A stretch of 32,950 nt of DNA from an uncultured Bacilli bacterium (GTDB lineage Bacteria > Bacillota_I > Bacilli_A > RF39 > UBA660). Shown here in pieces: positions 1 to 8,082 of this stretch (the first letter of the stretch is position 1; each line of letters starts with the position of its first letter). Below the pieces are notes generated by a model. That model saw only the letters and a list, made by a program, of their open reading frames with translations, ran no database searches and was not told where the DNA came from. The position numbers and the translations under genes are program-made. The stretch spans positions 1 to 32,950 of the forward strand of contig CAJUMA010000017.1 of assembly GCA_910587065.1 (NCBI GenBank). The letters are read 5' to 3'.

Positions 1-1171
1 TTTTTATTTTTTTTAAAGCAACCATATTTGCTAAATACATAATAAGAATAGCTAATGGGTAATAAATGAATAAAGCTAGAAAATCTGGTATTACTTTTAT
101 TCCAATAAATATAAATGGATAATTATAAACTAATATATACACAATTGTTAAAATAAAAGTAATAAATAGTAAAGAGTAAATTATACTTTTTATTATAATA
201 TAAATACTCTCTAAATTTATTAAAGATTTATATTCTGTGTCTGTTAGTCCAATAGTTTTGTAAATTGAATATTCCATTGTTTTATCCTGTATGCTAGACA
301 TTGTAAATTTTACTAAAAATATAAGTGCAAACAAAGATACAACATAAATTATGTAATATCGAAAATTGGCTAGGAATTTAAATAAATCATCATGAAATTC
401 GAATGTTGCAGCAAGATCAAAGCCTTTATGTAGAAGGTCTTTCCTTACTTTATCTTCATTTTTATAACTATCCAACTCAACCATATAAAACTTAGTATCT
501 ATGACTTGATTATTATGTCCTTCCATACTATAATTATGCATTTCAAGTACTAATTCACGAGATGCGTAACACTGAGCTTGATCTATGCCAGAAGCATCAT
601 TTTTTATAGTTTCAACAATTCTTAAAGGATATTGTCTTTTGATATCGTTACCATTATTTACTTCAACAACAAGAGTTTTATTAATGTATTTATCCATATT
701 TGTTAAAGTACTGCGATGTAAAAAAGGAGTTGTTTCAATTTCATCAGCACTAAATATTTTTGGACAGACTATTGAATTCTTATCAACGTATTTATTATTA
801 GATAATTTATTCATTATTTCAGTGGATTTACCTATGAGATAAATATCACCGGGGAATTCTCTATCATCTAGTTTTATTGTTGATACAAATTCACTCCATT
901 CATTTTGTTCAAAAACATCAATAATATGGGGAGTTGATTTTATAGTGTCAATATTTTCTTCAACGGTTTTATCTTCTGTAATTGATCCAATATGGTAGTA
1001 ATCAAAGTCATTTTGTTCCACATAATCATTAAAGGCATACTGAGTTATACTTCTAGTAAGGCTAAAGCAGACAAATATAATTATTGATAAAAGAACATTT
1101 ACAATTATTTTTCTTTTGCGGTTTTTGGACTTATCACTTATTATAATATTTAATTTATCTTTTAGGCTCAT
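1..1171 (-). CDS. ABC transporter permease, FtsX-like, partial at C-terminus
   Basis: An open frame begins at an ATG (1171-1169) and runs off the left edge, giving about 390 residues with no stop seen. A hydrophobic helix near residues 20-37 is followed by a long soluble region of about 240 residues. Two or more further membrane segments lie near the end, with the sequence YSIYKTIGLT just after one of them. That is the arrangement and loop motif of MacB/FtsX-type permeases. The start overlaps the last 17 bases of the upstream ATPase gene, so the two are translationally coupled and very likely form one transporter. The substrate cannot be read from sequence. Extruding a peptide or antimicrobial, or lipoprotein handling, are the usual roles of the family. 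The true end lies outside the window. Confidence 0.8.
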   Translation of the reverse strand, partial: MSLKDKLNIIISDKSKNRKRKIIVNVLLSIIIFVCFSLTRSITQYAFNDYVEQNDFDYYHIGSITEDKTVEENIDTIKSTPHIIDVFEQNEWSEFVSTIKLDDREFPGDIYLIGKSTEIMNKLSNNKYVDKNSIVCPKIFSADEIETTPFLHRSTLTNMDKYINKTLVVEVNNGNDIKRQYPLRIVETIKNDASGIDQAQCYASRELVLEMHNYSMEGHNNQVIDTKFYMVELDSYKNEDKVRKDLLHKGFDLAATFEFHDDLFKFLANFRYYIIYVVSLFALIFLVKFTMSSIQDKTMEYSIYKTIGLTDTEYKSLINLESIYIIIKSIIYSLLFITFILTIVYILVYNYPFIFIGIKVIPDFLALFIYYPLAILIMYLANMVALKKIK

Positions 1172-1850
1172 ATTTCGTTAATATTCCCTTCTCCAAATTA
1201 TAAATTATGTCAGCATATTTTAATACTTGATCATCATGTGTAACAATAATAACACACTTATCTTTTGAGATTTTTTTTAATAACTCAAGGATGTTTTTAG
1301 CATTTTCTCTATCAAGATTTCCAGTTGGCTCATCAGCTAAAATTATATTTGGATTATTTACTAAGGCACGAGCAATTGCAACTCTTTGTTGTTCTCCACC
1401 ACTTAATTCGCTTGGCAAATGGTTACTTCTTTCATTTAAATCAACAAAATCAATCAATTCTTTTACTCGATCATTATCTTTATTAGTAAATAATGAAGAA
1501 CCTGAAATAACTAATGGCATTAATATATTGTCATAAACATTTAAAAAATCTAGCAAATTGAAGTCTTGAAAAACTATTCCAATACTTTCGTTTCTAAACT
1601 TTGATAATTCCTTATCATTTAATTTGCTTATTTCTTTATCTAAATATTTAATATTTCCTTTGTCTAAACTAGTTAACGCTGCAATGCATTTTAATAGTGT
1701 TGACTTTCCTGAACCACTTTTACCAACTATTGCATATAACTTTCCTATTTCAAAGTCTATTGATAATTTGTTTAGTACATTAATACGATTTTTATCCTTA
1801 ATGTACTTCTTTTCTATGTTTTCAATTTTCAATATTTTTTTGTTGGTCAT
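1155..1850 (-). CDS. ABC transporter ATP-binding protein, MacB/LolD type
   Basis: The 231-aa protein carries a full nucleotide-binding domain: Walker A GKSGSGKST (Lys49), the signature LSGGEQQR, Walker B IILADEPTG and a switch histidine in IIVTHDD. This set and the length are typical of the LolD/MacB/FtsE ATPase family, which drives FtsX-fold permeases. The start ATG follows a GGAAG ribosome site. The gene overlaps the start of the permease by 17 bases and has its own promoter just upstream, so ATPase and permease form a two-gene unit. The next gene upstream encodes a small secreted protein but is separated by a terminator. Function as an ABC ATPase is certain; the cargo is unknown. Confidence 0.93.
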   Translation of the reverse strand: MTNKKILKIENIEKKYIKDKNRINVLNKLSIDFEIGKLYAIVGKSGSGKSTLLKCIAALTSLDKGNIKYLDKEISKLNDKELSKFRNESIGIVFQDFNLLDFLNVYDNILMPLVISGSSLFTNKDNDRVKELIDFVDLNERSNHLPSELSGGEQQRVAIARALVNNPNIILADEPTGNLDRENAKNILELLKKISKDKCVIIVTHDDQVLKYADIIYNLEKGILTKYEPKR

Positions 1851-1872
1851 ATTTATCTTCCATTCTATATTT

Positions 1873-1902
1873 ATAATAATAACTTATTTAGTTCTAAGTC
1901 AA
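1873..1902 (-). promoter_or_regulatory. Promoter of the split ABC transporter operon
   Basis: On the minus strand a TTGACT -35 box (1902-1897) is followed after 18 bases by a TATTAT -10 box (1878-1873). Transcription would begin near 1866, about 16 bases before the ATPase start codon. The -35 box lies in the T-rich tail of the terminator of the secreted-protein gene. Confidence 0.6.
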
Positions 1903-1941
1903 TACAAAGAAAGAGAAATTAGAAACTATATCTAATTTCTC
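1903..1941 (-). terminator. Terminator of the small secreted-protein gene
   Basis: Perfect 11-bp stem GAGAAATTAGA / TCTAATTTCTC (1913-1923 with 1931-1941), 7-base loop, followed on the minus strand by a T-rich run. It lies 12 bases after the stop of the gene ending at 1953. Confidence 0.85.
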
Positions 1942-1952
1942 AAATAATTATT

Positions 1953-2372
1953 TTATGATATTTGTCCTAAGCGACCTATAAATCCTGCATATGCTTCATT
2001 ATTTCCGCTAACTCCAAAAGCATTTGATTTTGCAGCTATTTGGTAGTAATATGTACCAGCTGAATAATCACCATAAACTACATTTACTCTTGTATGAAAA
2101 GTAGTTGGAGCTTCTTCAACTTGTTTTATTTTAGTTCCAAACAATTCATTTTTTGTTAATGCAAATAAAGCTTTTTTTGGTAGGCTATCGTCGAATATTG
2201 TATCAACATCGTATACAATTCGAAATTGTCCCTTAGTAAATTTCTTTGCTGCCGTTTTGTCTGTTCCGCCTGGCATTACAGTTACATTTGATTCATATTG
2301 ACTTGCTAATGCTCCTAATGGAACAAGCACTAAAACTGCAACTACAATAAAAGATAATATTCTTTTTTTCAT
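1953..2372 (-). CDS. Small secreted protein of unknown function
   Basis: The 139-aa protein starts with a clear signal peptide: MKKR, a hydrophobic core of about 15 residues and a likely cleavage after ALA (about residue 23). No membrane segment, Cys or cell-wall anchor follows, so the mature part of about 115 residues should be released. The C-terminal third is rich in Tyr, Gly and Asn and looks beta-like. A very strong ribosome site (GGAGGTG) lies 6 bases before the ATG, so expression may be high. It sits between a membrane-anchored XRE regulator upstream and a two-gene ABC transporter downstream, which hints at a secreted signal, bacteriocin-like or surface protein. I do not recognise the family; the bacteriocin idea is context only. 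Confidence 0.8.
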   Translation of the reverse strand: MKKRILSFIVVAVLVLVPLGALASQYESNVTVMPGGTDKTAAKKFTKGQFRIVYDVDTIFDDSLPKKALFALTKNELFGTKIKQVEEAPTTFHTRVNVVYGDYSAGTYYYQIAAKSNAFGVSGNNEAYAGFIGRLGQIS

Positions 2373-2402
2373 TTTTTCACCTCCTTCTTTTTTTAAATCT
2401 AT

Positions 2403-2434
2403 ATTAAACTTCTAAAGTTTAATACCCGTTTAAT
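2403..2434 (-). promoter_or_regulatory. Palindrome and direct repeat before the secreted-protein gene (candidate operator)
   Basis: ATTAAACTT - 3 bases - AAGTTTAAT is a perfect 9-bp inverted repeat (2403-2411 with 2415-2423). A further copy of the half-site GTTTAAT at 2428-2434 repeats the one at 2417-2423 with an 11-bp period, one helical turn. The element lies 31-62 bases before the start codon, as expected for an operator or a leader hairpin. The neighbouring XRE gene is the obvious candidate binder, but that is inference. Confidence 0.45.
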
Positions 2435-2466
2435 TCTTACATTCATATTTTCTCTCTTGCACGTTC

Positions 2467-2475
2467 AATATAGCA
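2467..2475 (-). promoter_or_regulatory. Candidate extended -10 promoter of the secreted-protein gene
   Basis: Minus strand reads TGC-TATATT, an extended -10 box without a good -35. Transcription would begin near 2460, giving a leader of about 88 bases that contains the palindrome at 2403-2423. Confidence 0.4.
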
Positions 2476-2479
2476 TAAA

Positions 2480-2516
2480 AATCAATAAAAATGGGAGTGA
2501 ATTATATTCACCCCCC
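2480..2516 (-). terminator. Terminator of the XRE regulator gene
   Basis: Stem GGGGGTGAA / TTCACTCCC on the minus strand (2516-2493, one mismatched or wobble pair) followed by ATTTTTATTGATTTTT. It lies about 30 bases after the stop at 2547. Confidence 0.75.
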
Positions 2517-2546
2517 TATTTTTATTATTTTATAAATTATTGCTGC

Positions 2547-3659
2547 TTATTTTATTTTTTTTATTAAATGAAACAATCTTCTTTCTTGTTCTGTTGTTTC
2601 TTCTTTTTCTAAATCTAATTTAAATATGTCTCCATCAATTTGTTTGTTTTCATCAAACACATAATATAAAACTTCATTGTCATCTATCATAATATTATAT
2701 ACGTAATTTAAATTGTTTTCTTTCATATCAATATATAATCTGCTTGGATTTTCTTCATAGAATATGAAGTTGTACTCCATATTTTTTTCCTTTATTATGT
2801 AATTATAAGTTTTATCTCCTTTATATTCGAATCTCTCTTTAATTATTTTCTTGAAATCTGCATTTTCATCTGGAGATTTTTTATTAATAATCTTTTTCCC
2901 ATCTGAAACTTCACGAGTTTTTCTAAAGAACAAATGGTTATTTGAATAGTCATTCTCTAAATTAAGTTTTACTGTTTTTTCTACTCCTTCTTCTGTTAAA
3001 GTCATGTATAAATTATCAAGTTGCATATTTTTTTTATTAATTTTAAAATACTCATTATATCCAGGATAATCTACAATTAATGTATCCTCTATTCTATCTG
3101 TTGAGTAAAGAAGATGATTAATATTTTTATAATCATAGTATACTTTAATATTTGTTATCTTTTCTTTATTTCTATAAATAATATTTCCCAATCTAAAGTA
3201 TATTTTTTCATTCGTTAATACTAAAAAACCATCTGTAAGTACTACTTCTGAATCATTTGCTTTTACTAAATACACCTTGACCGAATCATAAGAATTAAAA
3301 AAATAATACATCAAAAAGATGAAGAATAATATGACCAAACTTGCTATAACTGTTATTAATATTTTAGTTTTCTTCTGAAATTTATTAGTAATACTAATTT
3401 TGTCATCATAAATACTTTTTATTATTTCTTCTTTATTAATTTTGTCATTTTTTCTTTCTCCTAATAATAACTCATCTATAGACACATTGAAAAGACTAGC
3501 AAGTGTTAAAAGACTATCGTAAGTTGGTATACTTTTCCCGTTTTCCCATTTACTTATCGCTTCCCTTGTTATATAAACTTTTTCTGCTAACTCTCCTTGA
3601 CTTAATCCCAATTCATTTCTTAATTCCTTAATAAAGTTTCCTATCCTCATATTATCCAT
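2547..3659 (-). CDS. Membrane-anchored XRE-family transcriptional regulator
   Basis: The 370-aa protein has an N-terminal Cro/CI-type helix-turn-helix (about residues 5-66; LSQGELAEKVYITREAISKW is the core), a linker, one transmembrane helix at about 100-121, and a C-terminal domain of about 245 residues predicted outside the cell. This is a one-component sensor: DNA binding inside, ligand or stress sensing outside. The outer domain has no motif I recognise. The ATG at 3659 is used here; an in-frame ATG at 3650 is an alternative and neither has a strong ribosome site. The next gene downstream encodes a secreted protein with a palindromic element in its leader, so regulation of that gene or of the adjoining ABC transporters is plausible but unproven. 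Confidence 0.88.
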   Translation of the reverse strand: MDNMRIGNFIKELRNELGLSQGELAEKVYITREAISKWENGKSIPTYDSLLTLASLFNVSIDELLLGERKNDKINKEEIIKSIYDDKISITNKFQKKTKILITVIASLVILFFIFLMYYFFNSYDSVKVYLVKANDSEVVLTDGFLVLTNEKIYFRLGNIIYRNKEKITNIKVYYDYKNINHLLYSTDRIEDTLIVDYPGYNEYFKINKKNMQLDNLYMTLTEEGVEKTVKLNLENDYSNNHLFFRKTREVSDGKKIINKKSPDENADFKKIIKERFEYKGDKTYNYIIKEKNMEYNFIFYEENPSRLYIDMKENNLNYVYNIMIDDNEVLYYVFDENKQIDGDIFKLDLEKEETTEQERRLFHLIKKIK

Positions 3660-3675
3660 AATACTTCACAAACTT

Positions 3676-3684
3676 ATTATAGCA
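3676..3684 (-). promoter_or_regulatory. Extended -10 promoter of the XRE regulator
   Basis: Minus strand reads TGC-TATAAT (-10 box at 3681-3676) directly after the T7 tail of the terminator of the preceding gene. No -35 box is visible. Confidence 0.6.
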
Positions 3685-3685
3685 C

Positions 3686-3711
3686 AAAAAAAGAAAATAC
3701 TTTCGTATTCT
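3686..3711 (-). terminator. Terminator of the fused ABC transporter gene
   Basis: Minus strand stem AGAATAC - GAAA - GTATTTT (7 bp with one wobble) followed by C and seven Ts, starting right after the TAG stop at 3712-3714. Confidence 0.8.
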
Positions 3712-6258
3712 CTATTCAGTTCTTAAAGCCTCAACTGGGTCTTTTTTACTTGCCATTCTTGATGGAATTAAACCAGCTATAAGAGTTAACATTATACTAA
3801 TTATGATAAGTATAACTGCACCTGTATAAGGAAGAGATGCTATACCACTTATATTTAAGGCATTTTTTATTATGATATTTACTGGAATATTTATTAAGCA
3901 TGTTACTAATATTCCCATAAATCCAGCACATGCACCTTCAATCAATGTTTCAGCATTGAACACTCTTGAGATATCTTTCTTACTTGCACCTATTGCTCTT
4001 AAGATACCAATTTCTTTTGTTCTTTCAATTACCGAAATATAAGTTATAATTGCAATCATTATACTCGATACAATTAAACTAATTGCAACGAAGGCGATTA
4101 ATACAGTTGAAACAACATTAACAATACTTGATACAGATGACATCATTAAGCCAAACATATCTGTATATTGTAATTGCTCTTCTTCATTTTTATCTTTGTT
4201 ATATTCATCAATAATATCTGTTATTTTTTCTTTAGCATCAAAATCTTTTGGATAAATATTAATTGTATCTGGATTTTCTAGGTCAGAAATTCCTAATTTT
4301 GTTAAGTTTTGTTCATAAGTTGAGGAAGCAAAACTTGCCATTGTCTCCATGTATGATGCTAATTCTTCTTTAGACATTTTTTGAATTGCCATCATTTGCT
4401 CTTTTGTTAAACTGCTCATATCAAATGAGGAAGACTCACTAAATTTCTTGCCTGTGAAAATATTTTTATCTTTGTTTTTAAGTTGTTCTTTAGCAATATC
4501 TGTTTCATTAATTTCATTTACGATTTTTTCCCATAAAGAATGTGTGTATCCTACAAGCCCATAACCAGAATCAGAAACAGATTCTTCATTTGGTTTTATT
4601 ATACCAACAACTTTTAATTCATCGGCATTTTTTATTATTTTTTTCATGAATTCGTCGTCTTTACTTTTATCAATCCATACTCCATTACTTTTCTTATAAA
4701 AGTCTGTATTTAAAACTAATTTAAAACTTAAGTTTAACAATTCATCTTTAGTGAATGTTTTATTCTCAAACTCAACACTTTCACCACTAACCATGTTATT
4801 AAATTGCTTCTTTAAATCGTCTTGATCTAAAAGTCCTAAACTGTATAATGTATAATCTGATATTTCTCCATTACCATTAAGAATAATAACTAACTCGTTA
4901 TATTCTTTAGGCCAAGAACCAGCAACTAAGTCAAACTGACTTTTATTGAATTCTTCATTTTCTAAAAGTTCAGTGAATACATCGTAATTAGACATGTATC
5001 CTGAGTAAACACTAGAAACTCCATCTGTACCCATACCAATAGCATCTAAGACAGTTGTCGGATTAACTCTTGTAATTTTATTTAAATCGTTTTTATATAG
5101 ATTAAGCTGGATATTATAGCCATAAACTATATCAGTTACATAATCACTAATTTCTTTTTTATCATTCTCAATATATTTTTTAAATGATGCCAAATCATTC
5201 ACTTTAACATCTTCTGTTATACTTGAGAACATATCTCCCATTATATTCTTGGAATGAATTAAATCATCGTCATATTTTTCTTCTTTTCCTGAATCCATAA
5301 AAGATAAAAGCATACTAGAAATATCAACTGATTCTTTTGATATTGTAAGAGGATATGAACCTAATGTTTCTTTTTCAGTTTTGTTGATATAGTTTTGAAT
5401 ACCGTTTGATAGAGATAAAATAAGAGCAATTCCAATTATACCAATTGAACCAGCAAATGCGGTAAGTATAGTTCTTCCTTTTTTTGTCATTAAATTATTT
5501 AATGATAAGGAAAGTGCTGTTAACATACTCATTTTGCTTTTTCTTGTTTTTTTATTTTCGGATACTGGTTCTTCTTTTCCATCAAATGGATTTGAATCAT
5601 CTGTTATTTTTCCATCTAATAAACGAACTATTCTTGTTGAATACTTTTCAGCAAGTTCAGGGTTATGTGTAACCATAATTACTAATTTATCTTTAGCTAT
5701 TTCTTTAAGTAAGTTCATAACTTGAATGCTTGTTTCAGAATCTAAGGCACCTGTTGGTTCATCAGCAAGTAAGATATCTGGATCATTTACTAAAGCACGT
5801 GCTATAGCGATTCTTTGCATTTGTCCACCGCTCATTTGGTTAGGACGTTTATTCATCTGACGTTCAAGACCAACTTTCTTTAATACGGCCTTACTCCTTT
5901 TTCTTCTCTCTTCTTTACCTACGCCAGATAAAGTAAGAGCTAGTTCTACATTTTGTAACGCAGTTTGATGGGGTATTAGATTATAACTTTGAAAAACAAA
6001 ACCAACACGATGATTTCTATAAATATCCCAATCTCTACTCTTATATTTTTTAGTAGATGTACCATTTATTATTAAATCTCCAGAATCATAATTATCAAGA
6101 CCACCAATTAAGTTTAACATAGTTGTTTTTCCTGATCCTGATTGACCTAATATAGATACAAATTCATTTTCTCTAAACTTAATTGATATACCATCTAAAG
6201 CCTTTTGCGTTAAACCAGCGGTATGGTATATCTTAGAGACATTTTTTAATTCTAACAT
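3712..6258 (-). CDS. ABC transporter, fused ATPase-permease (MacB-like)
   Basis: The 848-aa protein begins with an ATPase domain (about residues 1-225) with Walker A GQSGSGKTT (Lys44), signature MSGGQMQR and Walker B ILLADEPTG. A membrane helix near 265-285 is followed by a large extracellular region of about 390 residues. Three membrane helices then end the protein, with an FtsX-type loop (ERTKEIGILRAIGA). This is the MacB layout in one chain. Such Firmicute fusions are usually linked to antimicrobial peptide resistance or export, but the substrate is not evident. The ATG follows an AAGGAG ribosome site. It lies 18 bases after a DUF3267 metallopeptidase gene on the same strand, so the two probably share a transcript. 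Confidence 0.92.
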   Translation of the reverse strand: MLELKNVSKIYHTAGLTQKALDGISIKFRENEFVSILGQSGSGKTTMLNLIGGLDNYDSGDLIINGTSTKKYKSRDWDIYRNHRVGFVFQSYNLIPHQTALQNVELALTLSGVGKEERRKRSKAVLKKVGLERQMNKRPNQMSGGQMQRIAIARALVNDPDILLADEPTGALDSETSIQVMNLLKEIAKDKLVIMVTHNPELAEKYSTRIVRLLDGKITDDSNPFDGKEEPVSENKKTRKSKMSMLTALSLSLNNLMTKKGRTILTAFAGSIGIIGIALILSLSNGIQNYINKTEKETLGSYPLTISKESVDISSMLLSFMDSGKEEKYDDDLIHSKNIMGDMFSSITEDVKVNDLASFKKYIENDKKEISDYVTDIVYGYNIQLNLYKNDLNKITRVNPTTVLDAIGMGTDGVSSVYSGYMSNYDVFTELLENEEFNKSQFDLVAGSWPKEYNELVIILNGNGEISDYTLYSLGLLDQDDLKKQFNNMVSGESVEFENKTFTKDELLNLSFKLVLNTDFYKKSNGVWIDKSKDDEFMKKIIKNADELKVVGIIKPNEESVSDSGYGLVGYTHSLWEKIVNEINETDIAKEQLKNKDKNIFTGKKFSESSSFDMSSLTKEQMMAIQKMSKEELASYMETMASFASSTYEQNLTKLGISDLENPDTINIYPKDFDAKEKITDIIDEYNKDKNEEEQLQYTDMFGLMMSSVSSIVNVVSTVLIAFVAISLIVSSIMIAIITYISVIERTKEIGILRAIGASKKDISRVFNAETLIEGACAGFMGILVTCLINIPVNIIIKNALNISGIASLPYTGAVILIIISIMLTLIAGLIPSRMASKKDPVEALRTE

Positions 6259-6276
6259 AATATTTCTCCTTATTTA

Positions 6277-6951
6277 TTAATCTATAATTAATGAAACAAT
6301 ACTTATAAAAATAAGCACTGCTAATATTATAGCTGATGTTCGCGACACATACAATCTTTTTATTGATTCATCAGTTCTTTTATTTTTTGAATCCCCACTC
6401 TCAGTTAATTTTAAGCCAAAAGACTTTATATTACTTAAATCATTTTTAGATAAAAGATACATTCCGATGTCTGAATTATAGTCAATATATTCTATATCTT
6501 TAGGTTCTTTAATTATTAAGAAAAACATCAATATATCTCCGATAGCACCACCAAAGTTAGCAATAGAAAGTAACGTTAATAAATTTAGTTTTAACAGTAA
6601 TGATATAGGAAAAACTACAAAAGATAATAAAACTAATGGCAGTAAAAGTGATATTATAATGCCATATTTGCTAATACTTTCTTGGCATAAAGCATACAAC
6701 ACTCCTTTTTCTAGTTTTATACCAAATTTAAGACTTTTCTTATTCTTAGCAAATAAGGAAAATCCAAGGGCGTGAAGAAGTTCGTGAATAATAAAATATA
6801 TCAATAAAGATATAAGCAAAAAACCATTGGATAGACTTGTATATACATTTATACCAATTATTTCTAATATTACAATTGGCACTATCATCATCACTAATGA
6901 AAGTATATTAGCTACTAGCATATTTAATTCATATTTATAGTAGTTTTTCAT
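6277..6951 (-). CDS. DUF3267-type integral membrane zinc metallopeptidase-like protein
   Basis: The 224-aa protein has four to five hydrophobic segments plus a C-terminal one. The HEXXH zinc motif HELLH (His56, Glu57, His60) sits at the end of the second helix, and a later helix region contains GGAIGDILMF. This is the layout of the DUF3267 putative zincin family, related to intramembrane M50-like proteases. The family substrate is unknown. It is first in an apparent operon with the fused ABC transporter (18-base gap), so it might act on that transporter's cargo, but this is only context. A -10 box (TATAAT) at 6974-6969 lies just upstream of the start. Confidence 0.85.
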   Translation of the reverse strand: MKNYYKYELNMLVANILSLVMMIVPIVILEIIGINVYTSLSNGFLLISLLIYFIIHELLHALGFSLFAKNKKSLKFGIKLEKGVLYALCQESISKYGIIISLLLPLVLLSFVVFPISLLLKLNLLTLLSIANFGGAIGDILMFFLIIKEPKDIEYIDYNSDIGMYLLSKNDLSNIKSFGLKLTESGDSKNKRTDESIKRLYVSRTSAIILAVLIFISIVSLIID

Positions 6952-6968
6952 AAAATCACCTTAGCAAC

Positions 6969-7013
6969 ATTATAACATAGTAATTTGCAAATTAAGACAA
7001 AACAAGTTATAAT
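6969..7013. promoter_or_regulatory. Divergent promoter region with a palindrome
   Basis: Plus strand: TTGCAA (6985-6990), 17 bases, TATAAT (7008-7013), a near-consensus promoter for the gene at 7033. Minus strand: TATAAT at 6974-6969 for the DUF3267 gene. The palindrome AATTTGCAAATT (6982-6993) covers the plus -35 box and lies just upstream of the minus -10 box, so a protein bound there could block both. Confidence 0.65.
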
Positions 7014-7032
7014 AAACAACCGTGATGAGGAT

Positions 7033-7800
7033 ATGAAATTACTATATTTTGATGAACAATTAAATAGCATGCTAGAATATAAAATTTTAACTAAAGAGGA
7101 TATCAATTTTTTTGTTGGTAGTTTTTTAAAATTTCTTAATATCGAATCGCATTTAAAAAAAATTAGATTTTCAAGCTTTCAAGATAAAGACAATTTAGCT
7201 TTTTACAATTGGTATACTATGATACTAGAAATTGATTATGACAATTTAATTAATGACGCTATAGATAATTATAATATTGAAACAGAAAATAAATCCGATT
7301 TTGTTCTATTTATTAATGTGATGATTCTATCATCTTTAGTACATGAAATTACTCATATTTATCAAAATTATCATAGATATGATGGTGATGTCTTATCTAA
7401 TTTAATTAATGCAAATTCTAATCTATTAGATATTATCGAGGAAGAAGAATATAATGAATATTGGAATCTTTTTATTGTAGAAAGAGACGCCATTATAACT
7501 TCGTACGAATACGTGATTATTTTATTGAAAAGATTTATAAAAAATGAACGGATGTATAATTTCTTCTTAGAAGAGCTAGCCCTTAATTTAACTTGTGGAT
7601 ATAAAGTCAGATTAAAAAAGATTACCTCTCCACTACAAATAGTTAATAAAAGATTTTCTAAACGAATTCTTCCTAATTTAAGTATGTATGATATATATGA
7701 CTCATTAAAGTATGGGTTCCCAATAACTCGTGATGAATTCTTGAATTTTGGAAAAGAAAAGAAAAAAATTATTACAATAAAAAATAACTTGCAAGGTTAA
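7033..7800 (+). CDS. Orphan cytoplasmic HEXXH metallopeptidase-like protein
   Basis: The 255-aa protein contains HEITH (His104, Glu105, His108) in a hydrophobic helix, the zinc-binding and catalytic motif of zincins. Glu150 in the helix IVERDA could be the third ligand, though the 41-residue gap is longer than usual. There is no signal peptide or membrane segment, so it should act inside the cell. An upstream in-frame TTG at 6985 would add 16 residues, but that codon lies inside the -35 box of the promoter, so the ATG at 7033 is preferred; its ribosome site is poor and the leader is only about 12 bases. I do not recognise the family. A small gene with its own promoter follows 42 bases later. 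Confidence 0.75.
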   Translation: MKLLYFDEQLNSMLEYKILTKEDINFFVGSFLKFLNIESHLKKIRFSSFQDKDNLAFYNWYTMILEIDYDNLINDAIDNYNIETENKSDFVLFINVMILSSLVHEITHIYQNYHRYDGDVLSNLINANSNLLDIIEEEEYNEYWNLFIVERDAIITSYEYVIILLKRFIKNERMYNFFLEELALNLTCGYKVRLKKITSPLQIVNKRFSKRILPNLSMYDIYDSLKYGFPITRDEFLNFGKEKKKIITIKNNLQG

Positions 7801-7817
7801 TTCAATTGTGCTATTAT
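7789..7817 (+). promoter_or_regulatory. Promoter of the 79-aa protein gene
   Basis: TTGCAA (7789-7794), 17 bases, TATTAT (7812-7817) with an extended TG at 7809-7810. The -35 box lies inside the last codons of the HEITH gene. Confidence 0.6.
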
Positions 7818-7842
7818 ATAGGCAATTTTAAGGGGGACAATT

Positions 7843-8082
7843 ATGGGAAATATTCCAAATTTGATTGATATAGAAAGTTATTGCAACGAACTTGCTACAA
7901 TATCAGATATAAATGTTAATATAATTAGATTTATAGTGTTAAGAAATTTTGCTAGTGTTTATTCTAGCCAGGATATTGCCTTTACTGATGCCACAAATAA
8001 AATTGAAAATGAAATAATAGAAATAATAAATAAAAAGCATAATAATGATTCACAAAATAAATCGTTGAAAGTTGCAATATAA
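7843..8082 (+). CDS. Small hypothetical protein (79 aa)
   Basis: A strong GGGGGA ribosome site sits 5 bases before the ATG, and a good promoter and a hairpin terminator flank the gene, so it is very likely real. The protein is mostly helical, with no signal peptide or membrane segment, one Cys (about residue 12) and a charged Asn/Lys/Ser-rich tail. I do not recognise a domain. It follows the HEITH metallopeptidase-like gene and converges with a radical SAM gene. A substrate or partner role for either is possible, but nothing in the sequence proves it. Confidence 0.7.
   Translation: MGNIPNLIDIESYCNELATISDINVNIIRFIVLRNFASVYSSQDIAFTDATNKIENEIIEIINKKHNNDSQNKSLKVAI

Noticed and set aside
585..842. 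Plus-strand open frame
   Set aside because: It is a shadow of the ABC permease gene on the other strand and lacks a ribosome site.
1953..2372. Secreted protein as a lactococcin-972-type bacteriocin
   Set aside because: The ABC neighbour fits loosely, but length and sequence do not match that family by eye.
6985..7032. TTG start at 6985 for the HEITH protein
   Set aside because: The TTG is part of the -35 box of a consensus promoter whose transcript begins downstream of it.
7843..8082. 79-aa protein as RiPP precursor for the radical SAM enzyme
   Set aside because: It is on the opposite strand with its own unit, lacks a leader/core layout and has a single Cys.
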